A stretch of DNA of 64,000 nt, taken from positions 35,066,540 through 35,130,539 of the forward strand of contig NC_087063.1 in the NCBI RefSeq assembly GCF_963678635.1, read 5' to 3'. This stretch comes from Symsagittifera roscoffensis. Lineage: Eukaryota > Xenacoelomorpha > Acoela > Convolutidae. How positions within the stretch are numbered: the stretch's first letter is position 1; every line of letters starts with the position of its first letter. Shown here in pieces: positions 54,390 through 64,000 of this stretch. The position numbers were made by a program, and so were the translations under genes. Under the pieces are notes generated by a model that worked only from the letters and a program-made list of their open reading frames with translations, was not told the DNA's origin and did not search any database.

Positions 54390-56380
54390 AATGGTCAAAA
54401 TGTAAATTCTTTCAAAAAGAAATAGAATGGTTGGGATTTAAAATCTCTAAATCAGGAATTACCCCGTTATTCGACAAATCGAAAGCTATCAAAGACCTAC
54501 CTATACCGAAGAATCTGAAAGAATTACGATCATTTTTTGGTTCTATAAACCAATACATTAAATTTGTCCCAAACCTTGCATCCTTAGGAAGCCCACTCCG
54601 ACCGCTCCTAAATAAGAAATCAATATTCCAATGGAACGATGATCATACAAAAGCGTTTGAAAGAATAAAAGAAGAAATCGTTAATTTAACAGAGAATACA
54701 CATTTCGATGTAAAACGAAAAACTAGAGTGAAAACAGACGCATCACACAATGGACTTGGAGCCTCGCTGGAACAACTCCATGGGAACGATTGGAAAACAA
54801 TCTCATTTGCGTCACGTTTTTTAAATCCTCACGAGTCTAAATACTCTACTAACGAACTCGAACTTTTAGGGGTTGTTTGGGCTGTTGAGCATTATAAAAA
54901 TTACCTTTACGGCTCTGATTTCGAAATAATCACTGATCACAAGGCCCTATTATCCGCTCTTTCACCAAACCACGGAAATAAAACCTACCACAGTAGATTA
55001 ACAAGATGGGTAGACAGATTATTACCTTTTAATTTCTCAATCAAACATATCGCAGGAAAAGACATGGGCTTCACTGATCTTATTTCTAGAATCCCATCCG
55101 GAAAAGCCCTTCCAACTTCACATTACGACGAAGAATTCGTAGTAGCAAACATTAATAAGATTGATAAATCATTAAATCCGTCGGAGAAACTAAGAAATAC
55201 CTGTTCAGCCATTGGTCACAATTTGGAAAATTCCGATTACGTCGTATTACGTAATTACCTAATAGCAGCAGTACTAAAACTTATTAACTCGTCTTTTCCA
55301 ATTTGCTCATTCAATCACAGAAGAACAGAATTTTGTACATCAAATTGTATTCCAACGGATTATTCCAACACAAATACTTTAATTATTTCCATTTCAAATT
55401 CCGCATTTCTTTATTTTTTAATTCTTAATTGTAGCCTAATTAATTCACCTGTAGATAAAAAAATTGTAGATACTGTTAATATGAATAATAAGAATATTGT
55501 AATTAATCCCACCACTTCCGGTATTTCCGTAGATTTAGAATTCAAACTTTTACCAAATCATATCAATCTCGTTAAAAAATACCGTGAAAACTTGAAGTTG
55601 CCGGATCGACCCTTGGATTTAAATATTTTATTTAACGCCAAGTTAGTGGCTCTCTTGACAGAAGACGATCCCATGTTAAGCCCTATTGTTAAAGCACTTC
55701 AAAATAAGGTGGAGAAGATTAATGCAGATTCTCCTTACTTCAAACATTTCACCCGAGACCTTCACGAATCCGATGGATTACTTTACATGGACGGCAAACT
55801 CGTCATTCCATTTACCCTACGAAACGCGATGATGAAGACTCTCCACGAAACACATCCAGGTCAATTCGGAATGAAATATTTGGCCCAATACATTTGGTGG
55901 CCGCACATTAACAGACAAATCTACTTTCATGGAATTAATTGCTCAGAGTGTACATCGGCGGGTAAGAATATAAAATCTGTTATCCCTAATTCACAAATTA
56001 GTGAACTTCCTCCATTATCAGAACCAAATGAAGAACTTGATTTAGACTTCGCGGGTCCTTTGGATTCTTATTGGGGGTCAAATAAATACATTTTACTTTG
56101 TATTGACAGATTTTCTAAATTTCCGTCGGCAAAAATTACATCATCTACCTCTTCAAAAACAGTTATAGAGTTTTTACAAGACTACATATTCTTACACGGT
56201 ATACCTTATTCTATAAGGGTGGATCATGCTACTTGCTTTACAAGTCAAGACTTCAAATCATTCTGCGATTCTAACAACATCAAAATAATCTTTTGTACAG
56301 TAGGCGATCACCGATCCAATGGATTAGTCGAAAAACTCGTACACACTGTAAAAGTCAAACTACTGGCTATCTCCAAATAA
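54284..56380 (+). pseudogene. RT thumb, RNase H and integrase part of the small element's Pol (frame-shifted, then nonsense)
   Basis: In the frame one base back, the real coding resumes near 54360 (LDEYNFAVKWSKCKFF) and continues through the RT connection (ELRSFFGSINQYIKF), RNase H (TDASHNGLGASL; TDHKALL), HGINCSECTSAG of the integrase zinc region, and the integrase core with aspartates in DLDFAG and RVDHATCF and glutamate in NGLVEKL (35 residues between the last two). A TAA at 56378-56380 then interrupts, but the same frame continues open beyond it. The first 25 or so codons of the open frame overlap the upstream ORF and are not used. The ORF's own ATG is irrelevant. Confidence 0.9.
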
Positions 56381-57955
56381 CATCATAAAACCACGTTACA
56401 AAATGCCGTTTCAAAAATCATTTGGAACCTACGTTCTACTTTCCAATCAAAAATTAAATGCTCACCTTTCGAGATCCACTATAACAGAAAACCAAATACT
56501 ATTTGGAAACAATTAGCTTCGGGTAAACCTTCCTTTGGAATTTTAGACAAAGGGAAATCAATACTGTCTAAGGATCGAGCTAAGGATTGGAACGCGGATG
56601 ATAGAATCGAGGACGGATACAAGGACGATCTGATTGCGAAGAAGAACCAAAATCCGACTGAAAAAGGCTACGATACAGACTATGACTCATCCTCGAAAAC
56701 GACTCAAAACAGAAGACCAATCGAAAGCCCTTTTAAAGGTAAAATCCTTCGGAAAACTAATGGTAATATCAACCGAGACTGTTTTTATAAAGAACTAAAC
56801 AAAAGAATTATAAATTCTTCGACTTCGACAGTTAAGTTATCCGACGGAAAAATAATACGAAAATCCGACATTGCGATTCCTATCTCTACCTCAAATAAAA
56901 TCAGACCTTTTAGAGGAAACATTTCATTCCCTTACTTTTCTAACCCTAATGTTGAAGTAGGTCAAAAACTGGAATGCTCAAAAAGAAAACCAAAACCCAA
57001 GAAGCCAACAAAAAGAAGGAACAGACAATTAGACCCGACATCATCTGACAACCTAACTAGGACACGCATTTCTGGACCATCATCCATCCCGACAAGAAGA
57101 CAGACACGACGCTCAAAGAAGTCACCAACTCCTCCAGGTTACCTTTCTTCGGATGAATCTATGCTAATTCCTTCGGATATTTCGGATACTAGCGAATGGG
57201 AATGGATAGCGGGCGGTTTTCCTTGTAGAGACGTAGCCAGAGAGCGCTTTATTTCGGATTCACTTACACCTCACATATCACTCGGAAATAACTTTAACTC
57301 TTCTATTACCAATCCTGAAATAAAATCTGAGATTTTAGAAAACAACAGTTTCCCAATCAGTGAACAACCCATGGATCAATCATACGAGTGCCCAATAAGT
57401 ATAGTGCCAGCCAGCCGAACATCTAACTCGACGGATCAGAGAACCGTGAATCAGGGAGGGGAAAATGACACCATTGGACAAAACGACCCACAAGTGGAGC
57501 ATAATCTGACGGAAACCGACTCAAACATAAACTTTCCGGTGTATGAGATAAGCGACTCAACGGATGAGTGCGCTATATCCAACAGTCCTGCCATAATACC
57601 CGGTAAAATTCCTACTACTATTCGCCGCTCTAGTAGAAACGTCGGCCCACCAAAATTTTATGGTAAACGTTACTTCATTCATGCCGTAGAGAGTGTCCAA
57701 GAAGCCTCTGGTTCGGCGGCCGAGCCTATTGTGTTAGAGATTGAGGAACCACATGAGACTATCAACAGGACGAATCCGGCGGAGTTAATTGTTCTAGATT
57801 CAGATTCATCATCTTCATCAGATCAAATGTCAAACTCATCAACCGACGAATCACTGAGAATGGAAATAGCAAATTTCGGCGAACACTCTGATCTTGATAG
57901 TGAACTTTTCAACACCGAACTTGAAAACTTTTTAAAAGATTATAAAACTTTATAA
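56381..57955 (+). pseudogene. C-terminal Pol of the small element after the nonsense codon
   Basis: Same frame as the upstream integrase, open for 525 codons. The first part (SKIIWNLRSTFQSK, FEIHYNRKPN) is the usual integrase C-terminal helix region. Then comes a long charged, Ser/Asp-rich tail with a basic RRSSRNVGPPKFYGKR block, and an acidic end. Only one base change would separate this from an intact ORF. Confidence 0.85.
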
Positions 57956-58628
57956 CCACTTAGATATACTTTAATCTGATATTCCGGCTTACCAAATAAC
58001 ACACATTACTGAGTAAACCGGTGCTAACATTCAGATATTAACATCTGCTCACTAAATTTGAGAACTTAATCCTGCGGATAAATTTTCATGTAGAAGACAT
58101 TTTCAAGTGTCCTCCTAATTTCCTTAATTCGCCTACACTCCAGTTTGTGTTTTACAAACCAAGACCACCTCCATCAAAATTTTGTGCTATCTAGGTATTT
58201 TACCTTGTAAACCGGTGCTAATTTTCCAGTTACCAAAAAGTGTTTGCTAAATTTGACAACTTTATCCTTCGGATAAATTTCACCCGTCATAAGAAATTAT
58301 CATCTGTTGCTCCCATAATTTCTTTAAAACATATCCTCTTCACTCGCGCATTATAAACTATGACCTCACTCATAAAACGTGGTTTTAAATTTCATCGTTA
58401 TGCCAAAACGTGATGCCTTACCTCATCTTAACATAACCCTTATCTATCGGAATCTGGATAATCTTTGTTCTTTCATTTAACACTAGTGGAGCTTACTTAG
58501 TGCTAGTACCTCATCTCAAAGCGCTTTAATTTTCTTTCCTAGTCCTTAAAGGGGGAGAAAGGAGTCAGTCATAGTTAGTTATTGTGCATTACTTATTGCA
58601 ATTTAAATTTTTTTCCTGCTTAGGGGAA
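57956..58628 (+). other. 3' noncoding part of the small element with polypurine tract
   Basis: Contains AAAGGGGGAGAAAGGAG (58548-58564), a strong polypurine tract 65 bp before the LTR, and a short purine stretch AGGGGAA directly before it. TCCTTCGGATAAATTT-like words repeat near 58070 and 58265. Confidence 0.6.
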
Positions 58629-58843
58629 TGTTGTGATTTTACATCAGGTTTTGCAATTATTGCTAAACATACTTATTTAATTAACCGGTCACTTAGTTAT
58701 GACCTTCACTAGCCATTCTCTCCGGCGGAGAGAATGATCTCTCATTGTTTTAATGTTTTAACTTACCGACTAATTCATCTTATTTCTTATTCTTTTTAAT
58801 AGTTTTAATTTAGAATTAGCTACAACAAAGTAACATTTTATCA
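58629..58843 (+). repeat. 3' LTR of the small element
   Basis: 215 bp, identical to the 5' LTR by eye. Directly followed by the right copy of the 512-bp duplication. Confidence 0.95.
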
Positions 58844-59356
58844 ATTTACAAGTTTGACTGCGCCGTAAGCCAAAATCGCTTGGCAGAAAAAAACATTAAT
58901 AAAAAAATCTAATAAAAATTTTTTGAAGTTTATAACTTTTTGAGAATCCAGACGATTTATAACACTATGACTGATTGAAATATAAACTGGAACGAAAATT
59001 GAGATGTTGAGTTTGCTGAACCTGCGCCTTTAGACCACTCTTGCACGTATTGCAATTCGAGAGATCAAAACCCTCTTTGTTTTTTATTTAAAAAATTCTT
59101 TATGCTTTCATTTCGGAAGAAACGTCCAAGTCTTGATATCAATTTCCCATTTTGTTGCAAAAAACGGCAACTCCTTACAAGGCAATTTATTTAAAATAGC
59201 TGTACATTGGTAGGAATCTTCTAATTAAATACCAACGGGATAAAATCTTTCTATAAAAAATCCAAATTCTTCACAATAAAAAGTTTTCTGTGTTTTAAAT
59301 TTTTTTTTTGCAGACATGTGAAACTTATTGAAGAAGCGTATCAATACCCAATTCTC
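58844..59356 (+). repeat. Right copy of the 512-bp duplication
   Basis: Same sequence as 51384-51895 plus one base. Continues without a break into unique host sequence (TCAGAAATTAAAACC), so this copy keeps the original right flank while the left copy keeps the original left flank. Confidence 0.95.
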
Positions 59357-59437
59357 TCAGAAATTAAAACCTCAAATCCAATTTCCTTGGTCTTGCCCTC
59401 ATACTTTCTCTCACTTTCAAAGAAAACAAAGGATTAA
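59314..59437 (+). CDS. Candidate terminal exon spanning the duplication edge
   Basis: A T-run plus GCAG acceptor ends at 59313. The following frame (starting CAT GTG AAA, reading HVKLIEEAYQYPILSEIKT) is open for 40 codons to TAA at 59435-59437. The same acceptor and first 13-14 codons exist in the left copy (about 51854-51895), where the reading runs into the LTR. No family is recognised and no upstream exon was found, so this may be chance. Confidence 0.3.
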
Positions 59438-61092
59438 CACACGACTGACAAGGGCGAAATATTTTGTACAGTGAAAGTTATTGATGCCCTGAACTCAAAG
59501 TAAGAGAAACAATACATCTGTCATTTTTTTTCAAAAAACGTAATTTGGCTAACAGGGGATAATTAATGCTCACCAGTTGCCAATGTTTTTTGAAGCGTAT
59601 CTAGATGAAAAATGTATCACTCTTGAAATTCTACGTTGGTTCCGATTTGCACAAAAAGAGTTTCAATACCAAAAACTTCACGATATAATTGTTTACTATT
59701 TTTTGCGCCAAAGTCACCTTCAGATACAATAATGGGCAGTTGCTTTGACCTAATACAAGCAACCTTGTTACAAAAAGTAATGTTTCTTCAAGTTACGCTA
59801 TCAACTATCACTCACTGTCACTCAATCTAAATTGAAGAGCGAGCCAGTCCAGTAAGTAGACAATCTCCATTTCATACCCGCCAGTCAGCAGAGTAACTGG
59901 ACGGTATTCAACAGAATGGGTGAAGAAGTTTGAAAATATTCTGAGCGTTTGAAAGAGGTGAATTGAAACGCTCATTCAAAATAATAACTTATTACATAAT
60001 AACATTTTTTGAACCAATTTTTCAAATTTATGAAAACTTAAATCGTTTAAAAAAGCTCGGGGTTAGTTTTGACTGTTTTTGCTACGTAGAAATTGGAAAA
60101 ATGTCTAATGGCCTTATAGATTTTGTTTACTTGCCGCTATCTAACCCTATTTTAAACAAAACTGAAAGGCTTTTACTTGAACCGAATAATTGAAAGCGTC
60201 TTTCAAAAAGAATGGTTTCTGTAATGGTTTCTACTTATCAATTGGATCTATGATAGATGAATTCCACATATCGATTGCAGGTCAAAAATTCAGTTTGACA
60301 AAAATAATGCAAACAGGTCAAAAGATTTTTTTTCGGATGCGATTTCAACTTATTTAACTTATGAATACTTAACAGTTTTTAGATTGGTAGAAGTAATTTT
60401 CTAGGGTCTTTTAAAAAAACGAACTTTTACAAAAAGTTCGCACCAATAAGAATTTCGGCGCTTAATTGAATGAGACAGGAAATATAAACCGATTCTATGT
60501 TAGGGAAATCATTATACCAGTTTTTTGCCGTTTATTTCATGTATATTTGGCCAACTAAATAATTTTATTGTTTTTTAAACAAAGTTTCAAGTGAATTCAG
60601 CGGCCTCGTAATTCACAGTGATTTAACGGCTCCCAAAAAAATTGATTTTAATTACAGTTATTTAATAGCAGCTTTCAATAAATTTACCTCATAATTTTTA
60701 ATTTTATAAACAGCATGCTTGACTAAAAGTTTGTCAAATTTTTTTTTCTCCAAAGCTGACTCGAATTTTAAAACTTTTAATATATCTTAGTAAAAATTTA
60801 GCAATCAATGGGACAACTGCAGTTTGAAAAATTTATCTGTGAAACAATTTGGTGTTCGAACGTCGTTATTTATTACTCTGACAAACCATGTTTGCATTGT
60901 ATAGTGAACCATTTTGAATGATTTTATCTCTACTTACTACAGCAGTGCTACGCTCTAAAGAGTTTAAGCTCTAAAGAAAATATCAGTTATAAAACTCAGT
61001 ATTCAACACGCTTCGGGTCATTAGCTTCAAACCACCTAAAGAAAAAGGCTTGAGATATTTGGTTGTAGGTCTAGTCTGACACATTGAGTGAA
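59438..61092. other. Intergenic / 5' flank of the sulfotransferase gene
   Basis: No recognised gene. A short perfect palindrome (CGAACTTTT/AAAAAGTTCG) lies near 60418-60440. ORFs at 59636-59830 and 59963-60193 show no domain. Confidence 0.5.
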
Positions 61093-61143
61093 ATGGAACC
61101 GTCTGGCGATCAGCCCAATTCTTCACAAACCCAACCAAACCAG
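61093..61143 (+). CDS. Sulfotransferase-family gene, probable first coding exon
   Basis: ATG at 61093 opens 17 codons (M-E-P-S-G-D-Q-P-N-S-S-Q...) to CAG and the donor GTGCG at 61144, phase 0. The next exon begins in phase 0. The short polar N-terminus before the first strand fits the family, but a missed small exon is possible. Confidence 0.6.
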
Positions 61144-61441
61144 GTGCGACATTTTAATTTTTCTCAACATTTTTGCTCGATTTTTATGTAGAAACAAAGA
61201 AACATATCGAAACTAAAACTCTGTACTTTCTTTATGAACAAATAAAGAAAATTAGTACCAAATGTATGAAGAAAAATTATGAACAATCTAGACTTCTATT
61301 TGGACTTTGAAAAAAGAGCGAACTATCTTTTAAAAATGAACAATCTAGACGTCTATTTTCTATTTGAACTTTGAAAAAACGAATTTGATTTTTGAGATGG
61401 AACAGTTTTGGCTGTGCCGCATGTAGGTTCGAATAATCCAG
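61144..61441 (+). other. Sulfotransferase intron 1
   Basis: GT...AG (ends AATCCAG). Contains an imperfect direct repeat of about 60 bp (GAACAATCTAGAC... at about 61281 and 61339). Confidence 0.6.
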
Positions 61442-61746
61442 TGGGGTTCATGGCGCACTCTCAGCTCCCTCTTCATGCGTTGTCTCATGAACGCCCCTAA
61501 CTCAGTCACCTTCTGCGAACTATTCGGACTCCCCTGGTACTACGGAGTAGAAGCCAAAACATCCAGAACTCTCATCCCCATAGACCTCCCGCATGACAGC
61601 ACTACTTTTGCACGGGTGAAGGAGAAGTATGAGAATGCTTATGATGATAAGAAACTGGTGTTTGGAAAGGAGTTCGCATTTTATGTTTCGCCGCAGCAAA
61701 ACTATAAATATATACCACGTGGCTATAGGCAGTCATTTCTTATCAG
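61442..61746 (+). CDS. Sulfotransferase-family gene, exon with the PAPS phosphosulfate-binding loop
   Basis: Starts TGG and reads WGSWRTLSSLFMRCLMNAPN, equivalent to the W-x-x-x-R-[ST]-L-S loop that binds the 5' phosphosulfate of PAPS in this sulfotransferase group, then a stretch with PWYYG, also usual there. It ends in the strand before the 3' phosphate motif (YRQSFLIR), split by a donor at 61747 in phase 2. Such proteins transfer sulfate from PAPS to an unknown acceptor; the substrate cannot be read from the sequence. Confidence 0.85.
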
Positions 61747-61901
61747 GTAAACACTTTGTTCCAACTTTTTCTGAAGAGCGCTTTCGAAGAAGAAAATCTA
61801 TAATGAAATAATAAAAAATCGACAGTTAAGATATTCTTATGCCCTTTTTCGTTGAAAACAGTTTTGAAATCATCAAATTAAATCAATAACTGTTATTTTA
61901 G

Positions 61902-62364
61902 ACATCCATACAAAACAGTAACATCTCTTAATAAAGTCATGATGAAACAAAAAGATCCAGGCTTTAACTGCTTCCTGGACGAAGACGTCAGATTTGAAGA
62001 TATCTGGAACCTCTACCTTTACACCCTCGAGTATCTGGATGCAGACGCAATCATAATCGATGCTGACGATTTAGTCAGGGATCCTGAAACTGTACTCCGC
62101 GGTTATTGCCAGCATTACGGAATAGAATACAAAGATACATTTATAAATTGGGATAGTAGCACTTTGAACGAAGACATGTTAGTATACGGGGAGTCCTGGT
62201 TTGAGGAATTGCTCAGTTCGTCCACCGTCAGGACGGATCCATACGTCAAGAATCTTCTAGAAGATCCACCAGATATTTCTGAATTGTCACAAGAAATGCA
62301 GAAGTCAATCGAATCAAACTTAGTGTTTTATCGAAAACTTTTTGACAAACGATCAAAGTTTTAA
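61902..62364 (+). CDS. Sulfotransferase-family gene, last coding exon
   Basis: The acceptor ends at 61901. AG from the previous exon plus A gives Arg, completing FLIRHPYKTVTSLNK, the 3' phosphate-binding motif (R-H/D-P followed by Ser). Next come IWNLYLYTLEYLDADA, then IIIDADDLVRDPETVL, the second conserved block of this family (usually Y/D-E-D-L-V-x-D-P), then WDSSTLNEDMLVYGESWFEE and a charged C-terminus ending KLFDKRSKF and TAA. With the other exons the protein is about 272 aa, near the usual size. A broken relative of this exon lies at 47440-47660. The intron between the exons (61747-61901) is 155 nt. Confidence 0.88.
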
Positions 62365-62984
62365 ATTGTACTCGGTTTTTACAATCATTTAAAACAGTTA
62401 CTGCTACGCCATTCGGTATATCTGTCTGTTCATTTATATATTTTTAAAAAAGCTGGAGTGTTTATGGAGCGTTTTTTCCACTGCTTTTAGAATCCTCAAA
62501 CAAACGTCGCTCATGCATCAAGTATGCTAATGGTTGAACCTTAAAAAAGCTAACTTAAATTTGCCCTTTTTAGTAGCAAAAGGTCACGAGTTGGCGCATT
62601 TTTTAACGAATAAGAATTCTTTGACTGCTGAACTTCCATTTATTAAAGGTAGGGGTGATCTAATATTCACAACTGCAACTCGGGTCCAGGTCGTGGTTTT
62701 ATGTTGGGATGGTGCTGGCAAAAAGTTGATATCGTCTGACCACGGGGAAAAGTTTGGTTTCCTCAGACGTGTTGACTATACTTAGCAACTTTGATACCGT
62801 GGGGTCCACAGTACATAATCTGGTATGTTCAGTTTAGTCCGTAAATGAAAGTTAAAATTATAGGTACTTTGTTCAGTCTATCGCATACATTTTCGAACAT
62901 TTTCGAATGATTAAAGCAAACCATATACCCGAAAATCGTCAGCTTTTTGATGACTTTTCATTGTTCATTACACCATCGGATTTA
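62365..62984. other. 3' flank of the sulfotransferase gene
   Basis: No gene recognised; the ORF 62534-62785 has no domain. Confidence 0.5.
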
Positions 62985-63382
62985 GGGGACGGATGCCCCC
63001 CTCATGAATTTGAACCCTGCCGACCCAATAAGTCCACCCTTTGTACTATTTTCAGATATACATTTTTTGTGACGGACCCGAAAATTTTTTTAAGGTGCCT
63101 TCGGCGCCGATATATATTTCTTTTGAGAGGGGAGCGCGCGCCGAGAAAACGCAACTTTTTGGTCAAAATTTTCCAAAAAGCGCCTAAAACGCTTTTTTTG
63201 TAGTGTTGTTTTTTTAATTTGCCTGCGGCGCAAAAATTTGGTCAAAATGGGTGTCTTCATAGTGATTTATTTGTGAGAGCTCAGAAAACCTAATTGGTTG
63301 AGCTAAAAAAAAAGGCGACAAAAATTTTGAATTTTTTAAAAATCCTCCGCCCCTCGAGAAAATCATAGATCCGCCCCTGGTT
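62985..63382 (-). repeat. Dispersed repeat, copy 5 (reverse)
   Basis: Full-length reverse copy: TTGAACCCTGCCGACCCAAT, then GTGACGGACCCGAAAATTTT, the GGCGCC core, and AGATCCGCCCCTGG at the end. Confidence 0.65.
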
Positions 63383-64000
63383 CATTAACAAACTTTCGAA
63401 CTAATTTCACTGATTTCACACCTATTCTCTGGAAAGCATCGACTTTAAAATGTCGCCAATTTAATATCAAGACAAAACTAAATGTTTTATTACGCTCATA
63501 CGCGAGTTTAGGAGGACTTCTGCAAACTCATTAAAGAATAAAACAGTGCAATTTCATTCATTTTTGCGTCATTTCTATTACATTTACACTTTTTAGTGAT
63601 TGACTACTACTTTTTTTACCAAAATTAATTTCAACACTTTTCAAAACTGATTCGTTTTTCAAGGCTTCTGTTCTATAATGCTTAAACATTTCTATGGTCA
63701 GAGGTTGATCATGAAGCTTGCAGTTAGTACCCGGGTTAACCTCCATAAACCAAAAATGCTTATTATACAAACCCATAGACAGAAAAATGCTTATCAAAAA
63801 ATTCCATACATCAAATAAATGGAAAAATGCTAATCATACAGTTTTCATACAATTTTAAAAAATCATTGAAAAAAGATTCGAACCAGTTTCGACGGCTATT
63901 TGAACAAGCAGTCTGGTGATGAAAAAAAACTGTGTTTCTTTTTTTTTGGAAAAAAATGGATATCGTACAATTTACATATATGAAAACTGTATGAGTATAA
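63383..64000. other. Intergenic; CATACAATT-type repeat at 63739-63850
   Basis: Words such as GGTTAACCTCCATAAACC and AAAATGCTTATTATACAAAC match the cluster at 46490-46725. No gene seen. Confidence 0.5.

Larger units (their letters stand above)
51896..58843 (+). mobile_element. Small Ty3/gypsy element (6.9 kb) with identical LTRs and broken pol
   Basis: LTRs of 215 bp (51896-52110 and 58629-58843), TG...CA, identical by eye. One gag-pol coding region (52110-57955) with domain order Gag, zinc fingers, protease, RT, RNase H, integrase, interrupted by one frameshift (about 54350) and one in-frame TAA (56378-56380). It is flanked by a 512-bp direct duplication, not a short target duplication. Confidence 0.95.

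Noticed and set aside
61281..61383. Small direct repeat in the sulfotransferase intron as a mobile element
   Set aside because: A simple imperfect duplication of about 60 bp with no terminal structure.

Overview
The window is AT-rich animal (bilaterian) nuclear DNA. It carries intron-containing genes with GT-AG splice sites, a Shaw/Kv3-type potassium channel, a P-loop sulfotransferase-family gene, and a dense load of LTR retrotransposons and diverged repeats. The gag-pol of the largest element, with its low-complexity N/R/Y-rich linker, recalls Ty3/gypsy elements of tunicates (larvaceans). That is only an impression; the sequence alone does not fix the species.

Layout, left to right (+ strand). 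(1) Positions 1-31460 are the 3' part of one voltage-gated K+ channel gene: an S2-to-pore exon (1-552), an S6 exon (2925-3140), a possible 24-nt microexon (29199-29222) and a long cytoplasmic-tail exon (30262-31460). (2) The intron after S6 holds a complete 18,843-bp LTR element (3340-22182) with apparently identical 410-bp LTRs and a 4-bp target duplication (AAAG). Its ORFs, in order, are a small basic protein, a 2740-aa Gag-Pol, two small hydrophobic proteins, an ATG-less 378-codon frame, an 872-aa envelope-like glycoprotein and a 599-aa protein of unknown function. The same intron has a solo LTR of a related element (28138-28528, TSD TTAC) and a minus-strand Ty1/copia relic. (3) 31.5-46.9 kb has no intact gene: a locally duplicated array, a fold-back element, copies of a dispersed repeat, a decayed minus-strand BEL/Pao element (38.6-41.2 kb), a tRNA-like Pol III relic and G/C-rich tracts. 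(4) 47.4-47.7 kb is a broken sulfotransferase-family exon, followed by a 283-bp tandem repeat at 49.3-50.3 kb. (5) 51384-59356 is a second, smaller Ty3/gypsy element (51896-58843, identical 215-bp LTRs, pol broken by one frameshift and one stop). It is flanked by a 512-bp direct duplication of host sequence instead of a 4-6-bp target duplication. The duplicated block contains a splice acceptor and the start of a candidate exon, so an intact copy of that exon remains downstream of the insertion. (6) 61093-62364 is a three-exon sulfotransferase-family gene, followed by more dispersed repeat.

The most notable object is the 18.8-kb element. It looks like a recent, complex endogenous retrovirus-like element with accessory ORFs, stop/start (ATGA) overlaps, a start-codon-less ORF and an intron-like segment just after its last stop. 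The second is the 512-bp duplication flanking the smaller element. All functional statements for unknown ORFs are limited to what can be read from composition and order.
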